The notes under the pieces were generated by a model, which did not search any database, was not told the origin of the DNA, and saw only the letters and a list, made by a program, of their open reading frames with translations. A program made the position numbers and the translations under genes. A stretch of 25,540 nucleotides of DNA from a virus. Positions 1 through 4,789 of this stretch are shown here, in pieces; position 1 is the stretch's first letter; the number at the start of each line of letters is the position of its first letter. The stretch is from IMG/VR virus record IMGVR_UViG_3300028394_000287, positions 1-25,540 of that record. One strand, given 5' to 3'.

Positions 1-126
1 AGCTATCTCATCCATAATATATGTCTGAGTACCTAATAACCTATCCATCTTCCTGAGACCATGTTCCTTAGTCTCTATTTTAAGTTCACTACAGAACTTA
101 TAGAACTGAGCCAGATTAAATGACAT
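1..126 (-). CDS. Terminase large subunit, N-terminal fragment (runs off left edge)
   Basis: The complement reads an open frame from an ATG at 126 to the window edge: 42 codons with no stop, beginning MSFNLAQFYKFCSELKIETK and ending in LLGTQTYIMDEIA. In-frame upstream codons reach a TGA about 50 bases back, so the ATG at 126 is the first possible start; only a weak AAGAAA precedes it. The FY-F-x-IETKE...L-GTQ-Y-MDEIA pattern matches, from memory, the N-terminus of phage large terminases just before the ATPase Walker region, which would lie outside the window. Terminase is the ATP-driven motor and nuclease that packages DNA through the portal. It is divergent from the early genes and has the same polarity as the late genes far to the right. 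The fragment is short, so the call rests on family resemblance only. Confidence 0.6.
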   Translation of the reverse strand, partial: MSFNLAQFYKFCSELKIETKEHGLRKMDRLLGTQTYIMDEIA

Positions 127-261
127 GAAATTTTCTTGGGGGGGAGAAGCGTTGGGTGCACGCACACACGGGGGTCAAGACCCACCTGCCTGGACGTGCG
201 GATCTGCGCAGGATAGCACGGTCTGATCGGTGCACCCCATCCCATGCCAGCGTCAAGGTGC

Positions 262-321
262 GAGCAGTGAGCAGGGTTTGAGCAGGATGCGAGCGTAGAG
301 CAGGGAAGCAGAGCAGAGCAG
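262..321. repeat. Clustered GAGCAG direct repeats
   Basis: Six GAGCAG hexamers begin at about 262, 269, 280, 298, 311 and 316 with irregular spacing, several followed by G. On the terminase strand they read CTGCTC. The cluster sits in the gene-free region upstream of the terminase start. Such clusters can be protein-binding arrays, for example for a packaging or replication initiator, but spacing is not constant and simple-sequence drift is possible. Confidence 0.4.
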
Positions 322-524
322 GAGCCCAAAAGGGGACCGGGACCATTGACGGGAAAGAAGTGGCATCCTCCGTGCCAATACCCCAGTTGAGTGTCGGACA
401 GTACAGGTACAACATACACCCCCTATATATACTATAGGTACAGGATGTACAGGTAGAGTACTGTATACCTATACACCCAGGGTAAACACCTATAAAAAAA
501 AAGAAAAAAAAGAACACAGACAAC

Positions 525-578
525 ATAATCTGTGAGATTATCTGTCTACCGGATCACAACGATCTGGATTAACAGATA
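525..578 (+). promoter_or_regulatory. Overlapping hairpins in the leader of the 75-aa gene
   Basis: ATAATC (525-530) can pair with GATTAT (536-541) around TGTGA. Alternatively TATCTGT (539-545) pairs with ACAGATA (572-578), enclosing CCGGATC (549-555) and GATCTGG (561-567, one G-T wobble). The two folds share bases 539-541 and are mutually exclusive. The second ends just before the ribosome-binding site (GAGGG, 579-583). Structure is seen in the sequence; a role as operator or RNA switch is inference. Confidence 0.4.
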
Positions 579-587
579 GAGGGAATC

Positions 588-815
588 ATGTATCAAGTAA
601 CAGCAATCTTCCAAGACTCAGAGATCGGATACGGAGAGGGAGAGGGTATCGAGTACGCTACTGAGGAGTGTATGCAGAGCATTCCGGAGATCTTCAGTCT
701 GGGTGCATCACCGGACGAGATCGAGCTGGTGATTCTGCATCCTAACGGTAAGTTATCGAAGTTTGGCCTGCAAGATCATCTTGAGATCATGGAAACACTC
801 AAGTACATCGGTTGA
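588..815 (+). CDS. Hypothetical 75-aa acidic early protein
   Basis: I do not recognise this protein. It starts at an ATG preceded by AGAGGG at good spacing and encodes 75 residues, acidic and probably soluble, with no membrane segment or cysteine motif beyond one Cys. GEGEGIEYATEECMQ occupies about residues 16-30, and a hydrophobic EIELVILHPNGKL segment follows at about 44-56, suggesting a small alpha/beta fold. It is the first gene of the rightward early block, downstream of the divergent control region, where host-takeover proteins are common. That context is the only hint of role. An 83-base gap with two dyads separates it from the next gene. Confidence 0.65.
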   Translation: MYQVTAIFQDSEIGYGEGEGIEYATEECMQSIPEIFSLGASPDEIELVILHPNGKLSKFGLQDHLEIMETLKYIG

Positions 816-826
816 TAGTTTCAGAT

Positions 827-867
827 ACTACCGATTGACAACAGTCGGTAGTGTCGGACACTGTCCG
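827..867. promoter_or_regulatory. Two tandem dyads, with a TTGACA in one loop, upstream of the GP88 gene
   Basis: ACTACCGA (827-834) and TCGGTAGT (845-852) form a perfect 8-bp inverted repeat whose loop carries TTGACA (835-840). It is followed at once by CGGACA-C-TGTCCG (855-867), a perfect 6-bp dyad. Neither has a T-run, which argues against an intrinsic terminator. The layout suits an operator over a promoter -35 box, although no good -10 lies 17 bases downstream of the TTGACA. GTGTCGGACA here (851-860) is repeated exactly at 391-400. Confidence 0.5.
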
Positions 868-898
868 GTATCACATCTAATCATATCAAGAGGAAAGC

Positions 899-1576
899 AT
901 GGCCAAACCTAACCTTAAGGTTCTCTCTTCATCCATCCGTATCAGCATCACATCCAAACTTGACGGAATCCGATCGTGGAGTCTACAAGCATTAGAAACT
1001 TGTCCGGGTTCTATCGGTTCTGACGGTCAACTAGTAGCTGCCTGTAGCGGATGCTACGCCACGACAGGTAATTACGTTTTCGACAATGTGAAAGAGCCGA
1101 GACTTCATAATCGTGAAGATTGGAAGCGTAGCGAATGGGTTTCTGACATGGTCGCAAGCTTGAATAAAGATCGGTACTTTCGCTGGTTCGACAGTGGCGA
1201 TATGTACGATCTTAAGCTTGCCAAGAAGATCTTAGCCGTCATGGAATCCACGCCGTGGGTCTCGCATTGGTTGCCAACCCGAATGATGAAGTTTAAGAAG
1301 TTTGGTTCTGTGCTGGCATCGATGCAGGCATTGCCTAACGTCATGGTTAGGTTTTCATCCGACAGTGTGTTTGGTGTGTTTGATTCACGGCATGGGTCCG
1401 TGATCGTGCCCGATCCTGAGTCTGTACCGGCTGGGACCAAACTGTGCGAAGCCTACCAACACGGTGGCAAGTGTAGCGGCTGTCGTGCGTGTTATGACAA
1501 GTCTGTCGAAGTCGTGGCGTACCCGGCCCATGGTCGCAAGATGGATAAAGTCATCCGTATCGCACTAGCAGCATAA
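899..1576 (+). CDS. GP88-family phage protein (cysteine-rich)
   Basis: 225 residues, started by ATG behind AAGAGGA. The composition resembles the mycobacteriophage-type 'gene product 88' family: an N-terminal CPG...C-x2-CYA block (Cys35, Cys49, Cys52), a central DRYFRWFDSGDMYD block (about 91-104), a PTR segment (126-128), and a C-terminal cluster C183...C192-x2-C195-x2-C198. The seven cysteines in two groups suggest metal or iron-sulphur binding, and the central FDSGD block recalls phage Gp37/Gp68-type proteins. The biochemical function of the family is not known to me. It is a stand-alone gene with dyads upstream and a promoter immediately downstream. The family call is from remembered motifs. 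Confidence 0.6.
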   Translation: MAKPNLKVLSSSIRISITSKLDGIRSWSLQALETCPGSIGSDGQLVAACSGCYATTGNYVFDNVKEPRLHNREDWKRSEWVSDMVASLNKDRYFRWFDSGDMYDLKLAKKILAVMESTPWVSHWLPTRMMKFKKFGSVLASMQALPNVMVRFSSDSVFGVFDSRHGSVIVPDPESVPAGTKLCEAYQHGGKCSGCRACYDKSVEVVAYPAHGRKMDKVIRIALAA

Positions 1577-1583
1577 ATAACTG

Positions 1584-1612
1584 TTGACAGAGTGGGTTAT
1601 CTACCTGATAAT
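1584..1612 (+). promoter_or_regulatory. Sigma70-type promoter
   Basis: TTGACA (1584-1589) is followed after exactly 17 bases by GATAAT (1607-1612), a perfect -35 and a 5/6 -10. It lies just after the GP88 stop and 34 bases before the start of the 54-aa gene. The spacer and -10 are embedded in an inverted repeat (1590-1618), so an operator function is possible. Confidence 0.7.
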
Positions 1613-1618
1613 CCACTC
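1590..1618. repeat. 11-bp inverted repeat overlapping the promoter
   Basis: GAGTGGGTTAT (1590-1600) pairs with ATAATCCACTC (1608-1618), with one G-T wobble and the 7-base loop CTACCTG. It covers the spacer and -10 of the promoter at 1584-1612. No T-run follows, so a repressor operator or 5' RNA hairpin is more likely than a terminator. Confidence 0.6.
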
Positions 1619-1645
1619 ACTACCTTATCTTATTGGAGCATTATC

Positions 1646-1810
1646 ATGACCTACTTCACAAACCTTGATCAGGCCAAGTTTATCGCTGAGATTAACAGCG
1701 AGGATGCGTGGCACGACCGTGACGATTGGACCTACAAGGTAGAGAAACGCGGCAAGTATTGGGTGGTAGCTGTGCGTGATGAAGATGGCCACCCCTTGGG
1801 TTACCTGTGA
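1646..1810 (+). CDS. Hypothetical 54-aa protein
   Basis: I do not recognise this protein. The ATG at 1646 is preferred over an upstream start at 1592 because TTGGAG sits at proper spacing before it and the promoter -10 at 1607 lies inside the longer version. The product begins MTYFTNLDQAKFIAEINSED and contains DRDDWTYKVEKRGKYWVVAV, which looks like a small beta-hairpin fold. It is acidic with many Trp and Tyr and has no membrane segment. Its stop overlaps the GTG of the following small gene (GTGA at 1807-1810), so the two are probably co-translated. Confidence 0.65.
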   Translation: MTYFTNLDQAKFIAEINSEDAWHDRDDWTYKVEKRGKYWVVAVRDEDGHPLGYL

Positions 1811-1986
1811 ACCCGACAGTGGATCAGCTTCTGGACCTGCTACTGGATGGAGATCCGGTGGCCTGGGAGATCTCCAGAACCCCCGACGGTCTCAGGATTG
1901 TCGGAGTGATGAAGAACGGCGAGACCCGATTGCTTGCGACGGTCCCCATAGCGACCCCTGAGAGCGATCAGGACCCGTGCAGGTAG
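1807..1986 (+). CDS. Hypothetical 59-aa protein, GTG start, translationally coupled
   Basis: A GTG at 1807 overlaps the preceding stop as GTGA and opens a 59-codon frame ending at TAG 1984-1986. The translation (initiator Met, then NPTVDQLLDLLLDGDPVAWE) has a leucine-rich amphipathic N-terminus, then alternating hydrophobic residues (LRIVGVMKNGETRLLATVPI), typical of a real small protein. The competing frame here, 1776-1961, is rich in Arg, Ser and Gly and does not look like a protein. There is no clear Shine-Dalgarno, so initiation probably depends on ribosomes terminating at the upstream gene. Function unknown. Confidence 0.55.
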   Translation: MNPTVDQLLDLLLDGDPVAWEISRTPDGLRIVGVMKNGETRLLATVPIATPESDQDPCR

Positions 1987-2010
1987 GGTAGCCCAAACCT
2001 AACCTTATTC

Positions 2011-2046
2011 GCCTCACTGAGAGGCTTCTATCGCCCCTTTCGGGGC
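2011..2046 (+). promoter_or_regulatory. Tandem hairpins upstream of the H-NS-like gene
   Basis: GCCTC-actga-GAGGC (2011-2025) and GCCCC-tttc-GGGGC (2033-2046) are two perfect 5-bp stems 7 bases apart. They end shortly before the ribosome-binding site of the H-NS-like gene. There is no T-run after either. They may be attenuators, RNA stability elements or weak terminators for the preceding small genes. Confidence 0.45.
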
Positions 2047-2064
2047 ATCATTGGAGTGTGTGTG

Positions 2065-2355
2065 ATGTACTACGAAGAAATCCAAGCGAAGATTGCCGAC
2101 TTGCAGGCCCAGGCTGCGCGAGTGAAGGCTGAGGAGAAGGCCCAGGCCATAGAAGCAGCCCGTGCAATGATCGACAGCTACGGGATAACGGCTAAGGACC
2201 TAGGCCTGGACAAGGTCAAGGCTAAAAGTGGCCCCAAGACTGGCAACAAGATCGCAGCCAAGTATCGGGACCCAGCTACTGGTGCAACATGGTCCGGACG
2301 GGGTAAAACCCCCAAGTGGATCAATGGTGCTGACAGGGCTGCTTACGCAATCTAA
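2065..2355 (+). CDS. H-NS family nucleoid-associated protein (phage-encoded)
   Basis: 96 residues from the ATG at 2065, chosen because GGAG at 2053-2056 stands 8 bases before it; the in-frame GTG codons further upstream are less well placed. Residues 1-45 are an alanine/glutamate-rich helical, probably coiled-coil oligomerisation segment. Residues 63-86 carry the H-NS C-terminal DNA-binding motif: AAKYRDP, then TWSGRGKTPKWI with the GRG-K loop that inserts into the minor groove of AT-rich DNA. H-NS proteins are usually about 90-135 aa. The short N-terminal part suggests a partial oligomerisation domain. Phage copies may silence early or host genes or antagonise host H-NS by mixed oligomers. 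Hairpins flank it on both sides, consistent with an independent transcription unit. Confidence 0.88.
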   Translation: MYYEEIQAKIADLQAQAARVKAEEKAQAIEAARAMIDSYGITAKDLGLDKVKAKSGPKTGNKIAAKYRDPATGATWSGRGKTPKWINGADRAAYAI

Positions 2356-2362
2356 TCTCACC

Positions 2363-2381
2363 GGGGGATTGTGAGTCCCCC
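2363..2381 (+). terminator. Hairpin after the H-NS-like gene, weak terminator or attenuator
   Basis: GGGGGA (2363-2368) pairs perfectly with TCCCCC (2376-2381) around TTGTGAG, 7 bases after the H-NS stop. The following bases, CATCTATATC, are not a true T-run, so termination would be inefficient. Confidence 0.4.
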
Positions 2382-2400
2382 ATCTATATCTGGAGTAATC

Positions 2401-2553
2401 ATGGGTTTGAATCTTATATTGCAGACTATTTTAGTCGGAACATTCGGTTTTTCCATAGGTGGAGCATTAGTAGGTGATGTATACCTGACGGCTATCGGCC
2501 TGATGACCTGCCTGGGATGCGTGATGATCCTCATGGCGAGAGGTGATGAATGA
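2401..2553 (+). CDS. Small membrane protein, 50 aa
   Basis: The ATG at 2401 follows CTGGAG at good spacing; a start further upstream at 2371 falls inside the hairpin and is rejected. The 50-residue product is almost wholly hydrophobic, with two probable membrane segments (about 2-23 and 29-46) joined by a short GGALVGD turn and a charged tail, ARGDE. No family is recognised. Small early phage membrane proteins can act in superinfection exclusion or host inhibition, but nothing here proves that. Confidence 0.6.
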   Translation: MGLNLILQTILVGTFGFSIGGALVGDVYLTAIGLMTCLGCVMILMARGDE

Positions 2554-2581
2554 AAGGCCAGTGGCCCAACCGGGAGAAACT

Positions 2582-2755
2582 ATGAAGTACAAAGACATTA
2601 AAGATTTTTGGGAGCGGTGTAACGAGCACCCAGACCATCAGAACGGAATGATCTCATATCGAATGATTGAACGTCGACTGCAAGAAGAGATCGAGGAGCT
2701 GCGTCAGTATATCGAAGCCAATCTCAAGGAAAAGACCAATGATAATAAAAGGTAA
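2582..2755 (+). CDS. Hypothetical 57-aa charged helical protein
   Basis: The ATG at 2582 is preceded by GGGAG with a 5-base spacer, preferred over an ATG at 2546 that overlaps the previous gene with poor spacing. The product begins MKYKDIKDFWERCNEHPDHQ; its C-terminal half (ERRLQEEIEELRQYIEANLK) is a strongly charged probable coiled coil. No known family. Its last 17 bases overlap the start of the next gene, so the two are probably expressed together. Confidence 0.6.
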   Translation: MKYKDIKDFWERCNEHPDHQNGMISYRMIERRLQEEIEELRQYIEANLKEKTNDNKR

Positions 2756-2909
2756 ATTTGTCAAGGACTGGGATAAGTCCAAGATCAGTACAGCATATAT
2801 CCCACCCAATAGATTCAGGGTTGTCACCTGGGATATGGGTAGGATTCAGAGTTGGTTGTTAGGTCAGAAACCATTGTCGCGTAATATTATCGAAAGGATT
2901 ATAAAGTGA
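2739..2909 (+). CDS. Hypothetical 56-aa basic protein
   Basis: The ATG at 2739 follows AAGGA and lies inside the 3' end of the preceding gene in another frame. The product begins MIIKGKFVKDWDKSKISTAY and is basic, with aromatic residues in RFRVVTWDMGRIQSWLLGQ. It could be a small nucleic-acid-binding or host-interaction protein; no family is recognised. It ends in a GTGA overlap with the next gene. Confidence 0.55.
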   Translation: MIIKGKFVKDWDKSKISTAYIPPNRFRVVTWDMGRIQSWLLGQKPLSRNIIERIIK

Positions 2910-3220
2910 ATGATCAAGAGTTGATGCAATATTGGAGAGCAGTAAAGCAGCCCAATAAAGAGATAGAGCAGAAAGCTCTAGAGTTTGGCCGTGCCGTGTA
3001 CGAGCAGGCGTACAGGGACGCTAGAGAAGAGATGAGCCATTATTTCTACCCAATTGTGGATAGGCGTCAAGAACTCAAACCTGTCTTGCAGAAAGCATTG
3101 AGTGCTATGGAGAGTGCGTACTACATTCTCAAGATCCAGCCGGTAACCCCCAACCAGGAAGCCGACACCCTGGCTCTTGCTATCCAATCTGTTAACGATG
3201 CACTGGAGAAACTGTCATGA
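2906..3220 (+). CDS. Hypothetical 104-aa helical protein, GTG start
   Basis: The start is GTG at 2906, overlapping the previous stop as GTGA, with AAGGA at 2894-2898 at 7-base spacing. The product (MNDQELMQYWRAVKQPNKEI...) looks all-helical, with heptad-like hydrophobic spacing through about residues 20-104 and no cysteine or membrane motif. Not recognised. It shares an ATGA overlap with the next gene at 3217-3220. Confidence 0.65.
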   Translation: MNDQELMQYWRAVKQPNKEIEQKALEFGRAVYEQAYRDAREEMSHYFYPIVDRRQELKPVLQKALSAMESAYYILKIQPVTPNQEADTLALAIQSVNDALEKLS

Positions 3221-3444
3221 CTGAACGCAAAGAATCACGCAAGAAAGTACTACAGCCCTGTTACTACTTGGGACAGGCTATGTACGTCCCGCACCTACTG
3301 AAGCCAGGACACTGGGTCTCATACGGTGGCAAGCTCAAAACCATGCAAGAGTTAATCTTGCTAAAAGCAAAGGTGTCATATGAGCAGCTCTTCCCCCAGC
3401 CAGCCCCGTATGACTGGATCAGCACAATCAAGGTTGGAGTTTGA
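3217..3444 (+). CDS. Hypothetical 75-aa protein
   Basis: The start ATG overlaps the preceding stop (ATGA). The product begins MTERKESRKKVLQPCYYLGQ, with a basic N-terminus followed by YVPHLLKPGHWVSYGGKLKT, a compact probable beta segment, and a PAPYDWISTIKVGV tail. No family recognised. Context suggests it is one of the co-translated small early proteins. Confidence 0.6.
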   Translation: MTERKESRKKVLQPCYYLGQAMYVPHLLKPGHWVSYGGKLKTMQELILLKAKVSYEQLFPQPAPYDWISTIKVGV

Positions 3445-3445
3445 G

Positions 3446-3721
3446 ATGGCAATCGACAAGACAACACCCAAGTGTTTTGACACTGCCAAGCAGTTCACCG
3501 GCTGGGTCGCAGCAGCTCGTATGTCAAAGCCTATACCTGCACACTCTTACTGCGAAGACTGCACCCCTGACTTTCAGGCCAAGATGATCAGAGAGAATCG
3601 TTGCCAGTACCCCGGTACTCTGTTTCATAAGTCAGAAGGTGGATGGGTAGGACGTAGATCTGTCGTGGAGGTCGCTAAGATCAAGCGCCGAGCCGAGATC
3701 GGTGAGCCAGACCTGATATGA
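3446..3721 (+). CDS. Hypothetical 91-aa protein with a CxxC motif
   Basis: The ATG at 3446 follows GGAG (3436-3439) with a 6-base spacer; a longer frame opening at 3380 overlaps the previous gene and lacks such a site. The product contains CEDCTPDFQAKMIRENRC (about residues 38-55), a C-x2-C plus a downstream Cys that could bind zinc, and then YPGTLFHKSEGGWVGRR. I recall similar short sequences in proteobacterial phages and prophages, without a function. It is the last gene before the intrinsic terminator. Confidence 0.65.
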   Translation: MAIDKTTPKCFDTAKQFTGWVAAARMSKPIPAHSYCEDCTPDFQAKMIRENRCQYPGTLFHKSEGGWVGRRSVVEVAKIKRRAEIGEPDLI

Positions 3722-3765
3722 TCTAGTTTGTTCAGTGTGTTCTCCTCTCGGTCTGTGAGGCCGTT

Positions 3766-3796
3766 AAGCCCAGTCACTTGCACTGGGTTTTTTTTT
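3766..3796 (+). terminator. Rho-independent terminator of the first early operon
   Basis: CCCAGT (3769-3774) pairs with ACTGGG (3782-3787) around CACTTGC and is followed by nine T residues (3788-3796). The stem can extend through the preceding AAG by A-T and G-T pairs. It lies 48 bases after the last gene of the early block. Confidence 0.9.
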
Positions 3797-3835
3797 GTGT
3801 TAGGGTTATCCCTGTTGCCGTAGGAAGCAGCTAAG

Positions 3836-3903
3836 AAGGCTTACTCATGCACCTGCCCCAATATACCGGGGTTCCTACCGGGTGCAGCAGTAAGCCTTTT
3901 TTG
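3836..3903 (+). ncRNA. Multi-stem structured element ending in a T-run
   Basis: A perfect 10-bp outer stem, AAGGCTTACT (3836-3845) with AGTAAGCCTT (3889-3898), encloses TGCACC (3848-3853) with GGTGCA (3881-3886). That in turn encloses CCCC (3856-3859) with GGGG (3868-3871). Six T residues (3897-3902) follow. Three nested stems are more than a simple terminator needs. It may be the 3' end of a small RNA or a second strong terminator. The pairing is seen; function is inference. Confidence 0.5.
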
Positions 3904-4146
3904 TTTTCTGGTAGCCGCACTCCTCGCGAAGAAGTGGGCCTAGATGGGCCGCAGGGAAGGAAACATCGGCCTGGGAGTACCACCCTCAGCGAGCCGCGCA
4001 GCGTTCCAGAGCGACTGCACAAGCACTAGCCCTCCTGGGTGGTCTCAGGTCTAGTGTGAATGAATCTGGCGTCAAGCGAGCACTGGCAGGAACCATCTGT
4101 ATGGATGAGTGACCCTGCGGGTGAGGCGGTAGGGCATACCACCTTG
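3904..4146. other. Gene-free, hairpin-rich GC-rich segment (candidate ncRNA or cis element)
   Basis: No credible protein is encoded here. Stems visible include GGCC...GGCC near 3937-3950, CACTAG (4024-4029) with CTAGTG (4051-4056) enclosing CCTG/CAGG, CCAT-ctgt-ATGG (4093-4104), ACCC-tgc-GGGT (4112-4122), and GGTA with TACC near 4129-4140. The density of local stems and the high GC relative to flanking leaders suggest a structured RNA or an origin-type element. It does not look like tRNA (no TPsiC arm), and I found no hammerhead core. Confidence 0.4.
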
Positions 4147-4148
4147 GA

Positions 4149-4180
4149 TATACTATTGTCTAAATCTTATCTATAGAGGT
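4149..4180 (+). promoter_or_regulatory. Probable promoter -10 and leader for the DNA methyltransferase gene
   Basis: TATACT (4149-4154), one base, TTGTC (4156-4160), then ATCTTATCTATAGAGGT (4164-4180) precede the ATG. The same arrangement recurs at 4749-4783 with TCTAGT, one base, TTGTC and ATCTTATATCTATAGGT, which supports a shared promoter/leader. No good -35 is seen 17 bases upstream here. Confidence 0.45.
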
Positions 4181-4183
4181 CGT

Positions 4184-4729
4184 ATGAGAGTTCTAGTTGC
4201 CTGTGAATACTCCGGTGTAGTGCGAGATGCTTTCACCGCTAAAGGTCACTACGCCATGTCCTGTGATCTTCTGGACACAGAGAAACCGGGACATCACTAC
4301 AAAGGTGATGTGACCAACATCCTCAACGATGGATGGGATCTGATGATCTGTCATCCACCCTGTACTCACCTCGCAGTCTCTGGGGCCAGGTGGTTCAAGG
4401 AGAAGCAGGCAGAACAGAAGGAGGCTCTGGAGTTTGTAGAGCTGCTGCTCAATGCTCCTATCCACAAGATCTGTTTAGAGAACCCTATTTCCATTATCAG
4501 TAGCAGGATCAGAAAGCCTGACCAGATCATCCAACCTTGGCAGTACGGTCACGGTGAGACCAAGGCAACGTGTCTGTGGTTGAAGAACCTACCATTACTC
4601 AAACCTACCAATATCGTAGAGGGTAGAGAGGCACGGGTTCACAAGATGCCTCCTAGCCCCAACCGTTGGAAGGAGAGATCTAGGACCTTCCAAGGCATCG
4701 CTGATGCTATGGCTCAACAGTGGGGTTGA
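4184..4729 (+). CDS. DNA cytosine methyltransferase-like protein
   Basis: 181 residues; ATG after AGAGGT. The N-terminus MRVLVACEYSGVVRDAF fits a SAM-binding motif I (loop after a beta strand), with SCDLLD as the acidic second strand. HPPCTHLAVSG (about 57-67) carries the Pro-Cys motif whose Cys60 would be the C5-cytosine nucleophile, and LENP (98-101) matches the Glu-Asn motif that binds the target cytosine. PWQYGHGETKATCLWLKNLP follows. It is much shorter than typical C5 methyltransferases (over 300 aa) and lacks an obvious target-recognition domain, so it belongs to a compact phage family often annotated as DNA methylase. Likely role: protecting phage DNA from restriction; activity not certain. 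Confidence 0.7.
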   Translation: MRVLVACEYSGVVRDAFTAKGHYAMSCDLLDTEKPGHHYKGDVTNILNDGWDLMICHPPCTHLAVSGARWFKEKQAEQKEALEFVELLLNAPIHKICLENPISIISSRIRKPDQIIQPWQYGHGETKATCLWLKNLPLLKPTNIVEGREARVHKMPPSPNRWKERSRTFQGIADAMAQQWG

Positions 4730-4754
4730 CACTCTTTTTTTTTTCTGTTCTAGT
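4726..4754 (+). promoter_or_regulatory. Candidate promoter upstream of the recombination operon
   Basis: TTGACA (4726-4731) overlaps the methyltransferase stop and is followed after 17 bases, mostly T, by TCTAGT (4749-4754, 4/6 -10). The leader after it (TTGTC, then ATCTTATATCTATAGGT) matches that before 4184. The T-rich spacer could also bend DNA. Confidence 0.55.
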
Positions 4755-4789
4755 GTTGTCTCTCGTATCTTATATCTATAGGTGATCTT

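Larger units (their letters stand above)
127..587. promoter_or_regulatory. Divergent intergenic control region with short repeats
   Basis: No credible gene lies in these 461 bases between the leftward terminase start and the rightward 75-aa gene. Visible structure: a 7-G run (138-144); inverted copies GGGTGCAC (154-161) and GTGCACCC (230-237); the dyad GGGTCaaGACCC (172-183); six GAGCAG copies within 262-321; three GTACAGG copies (401, 438, 447); inverted TATAGGTA (433-440) and TACCTATA (466-473); and an A-rich tract near 493-512. This fits a divergent promoter/operator region. Its position beside terminase also allows a packaging site or origin. Both are inference. Confidence 0.5.

Noticed and set aside
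262-321. CRISPR array
   Set aside because: The GAGCAG repeats are only six bases long with irregular gaps of 0-12 bases; there are no 23-50-base repeats with spacers and no cas genes.
75-526. Two long leftward open frames (75-419 and 116-526) covering the divergent region
   Set aside because: They overlap the terminase start in other frames. Their translations are dominated by homopolymer products (poly-Phe from the A-rich tract) and Cys/Ser/Pro-rich low-complexity sequence from the GAGCAG repeats, with no ribosome-binding site.
1776-1961. 61-codon rightward frame overlapping the 54-aa and 59-aa genes
   Set aside because: Composition (Arg, Ser, Gly, Asp runs without hydrophobic core) looks non-coding, and the GTG-start frame at 1807 explains the stretch better.
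3831-4029. Opposing short frames in the hairpin-rich region
   Set aside because: Both are about 60 codons, lie on top of perfect inverted repeats, have no ribosome-binding site and translate to Arg/Pro/Ser-rich sequence.
3904-4146. tRNA, tmRNA, RNase P RNA or hammerhead ribozyme in the structured segment
   Set aside because: No TPsiC-arm sequence or CCA-ending acceptor, no RNase P conserved core and no CTGATGA...GAAA pair could be found by eye.
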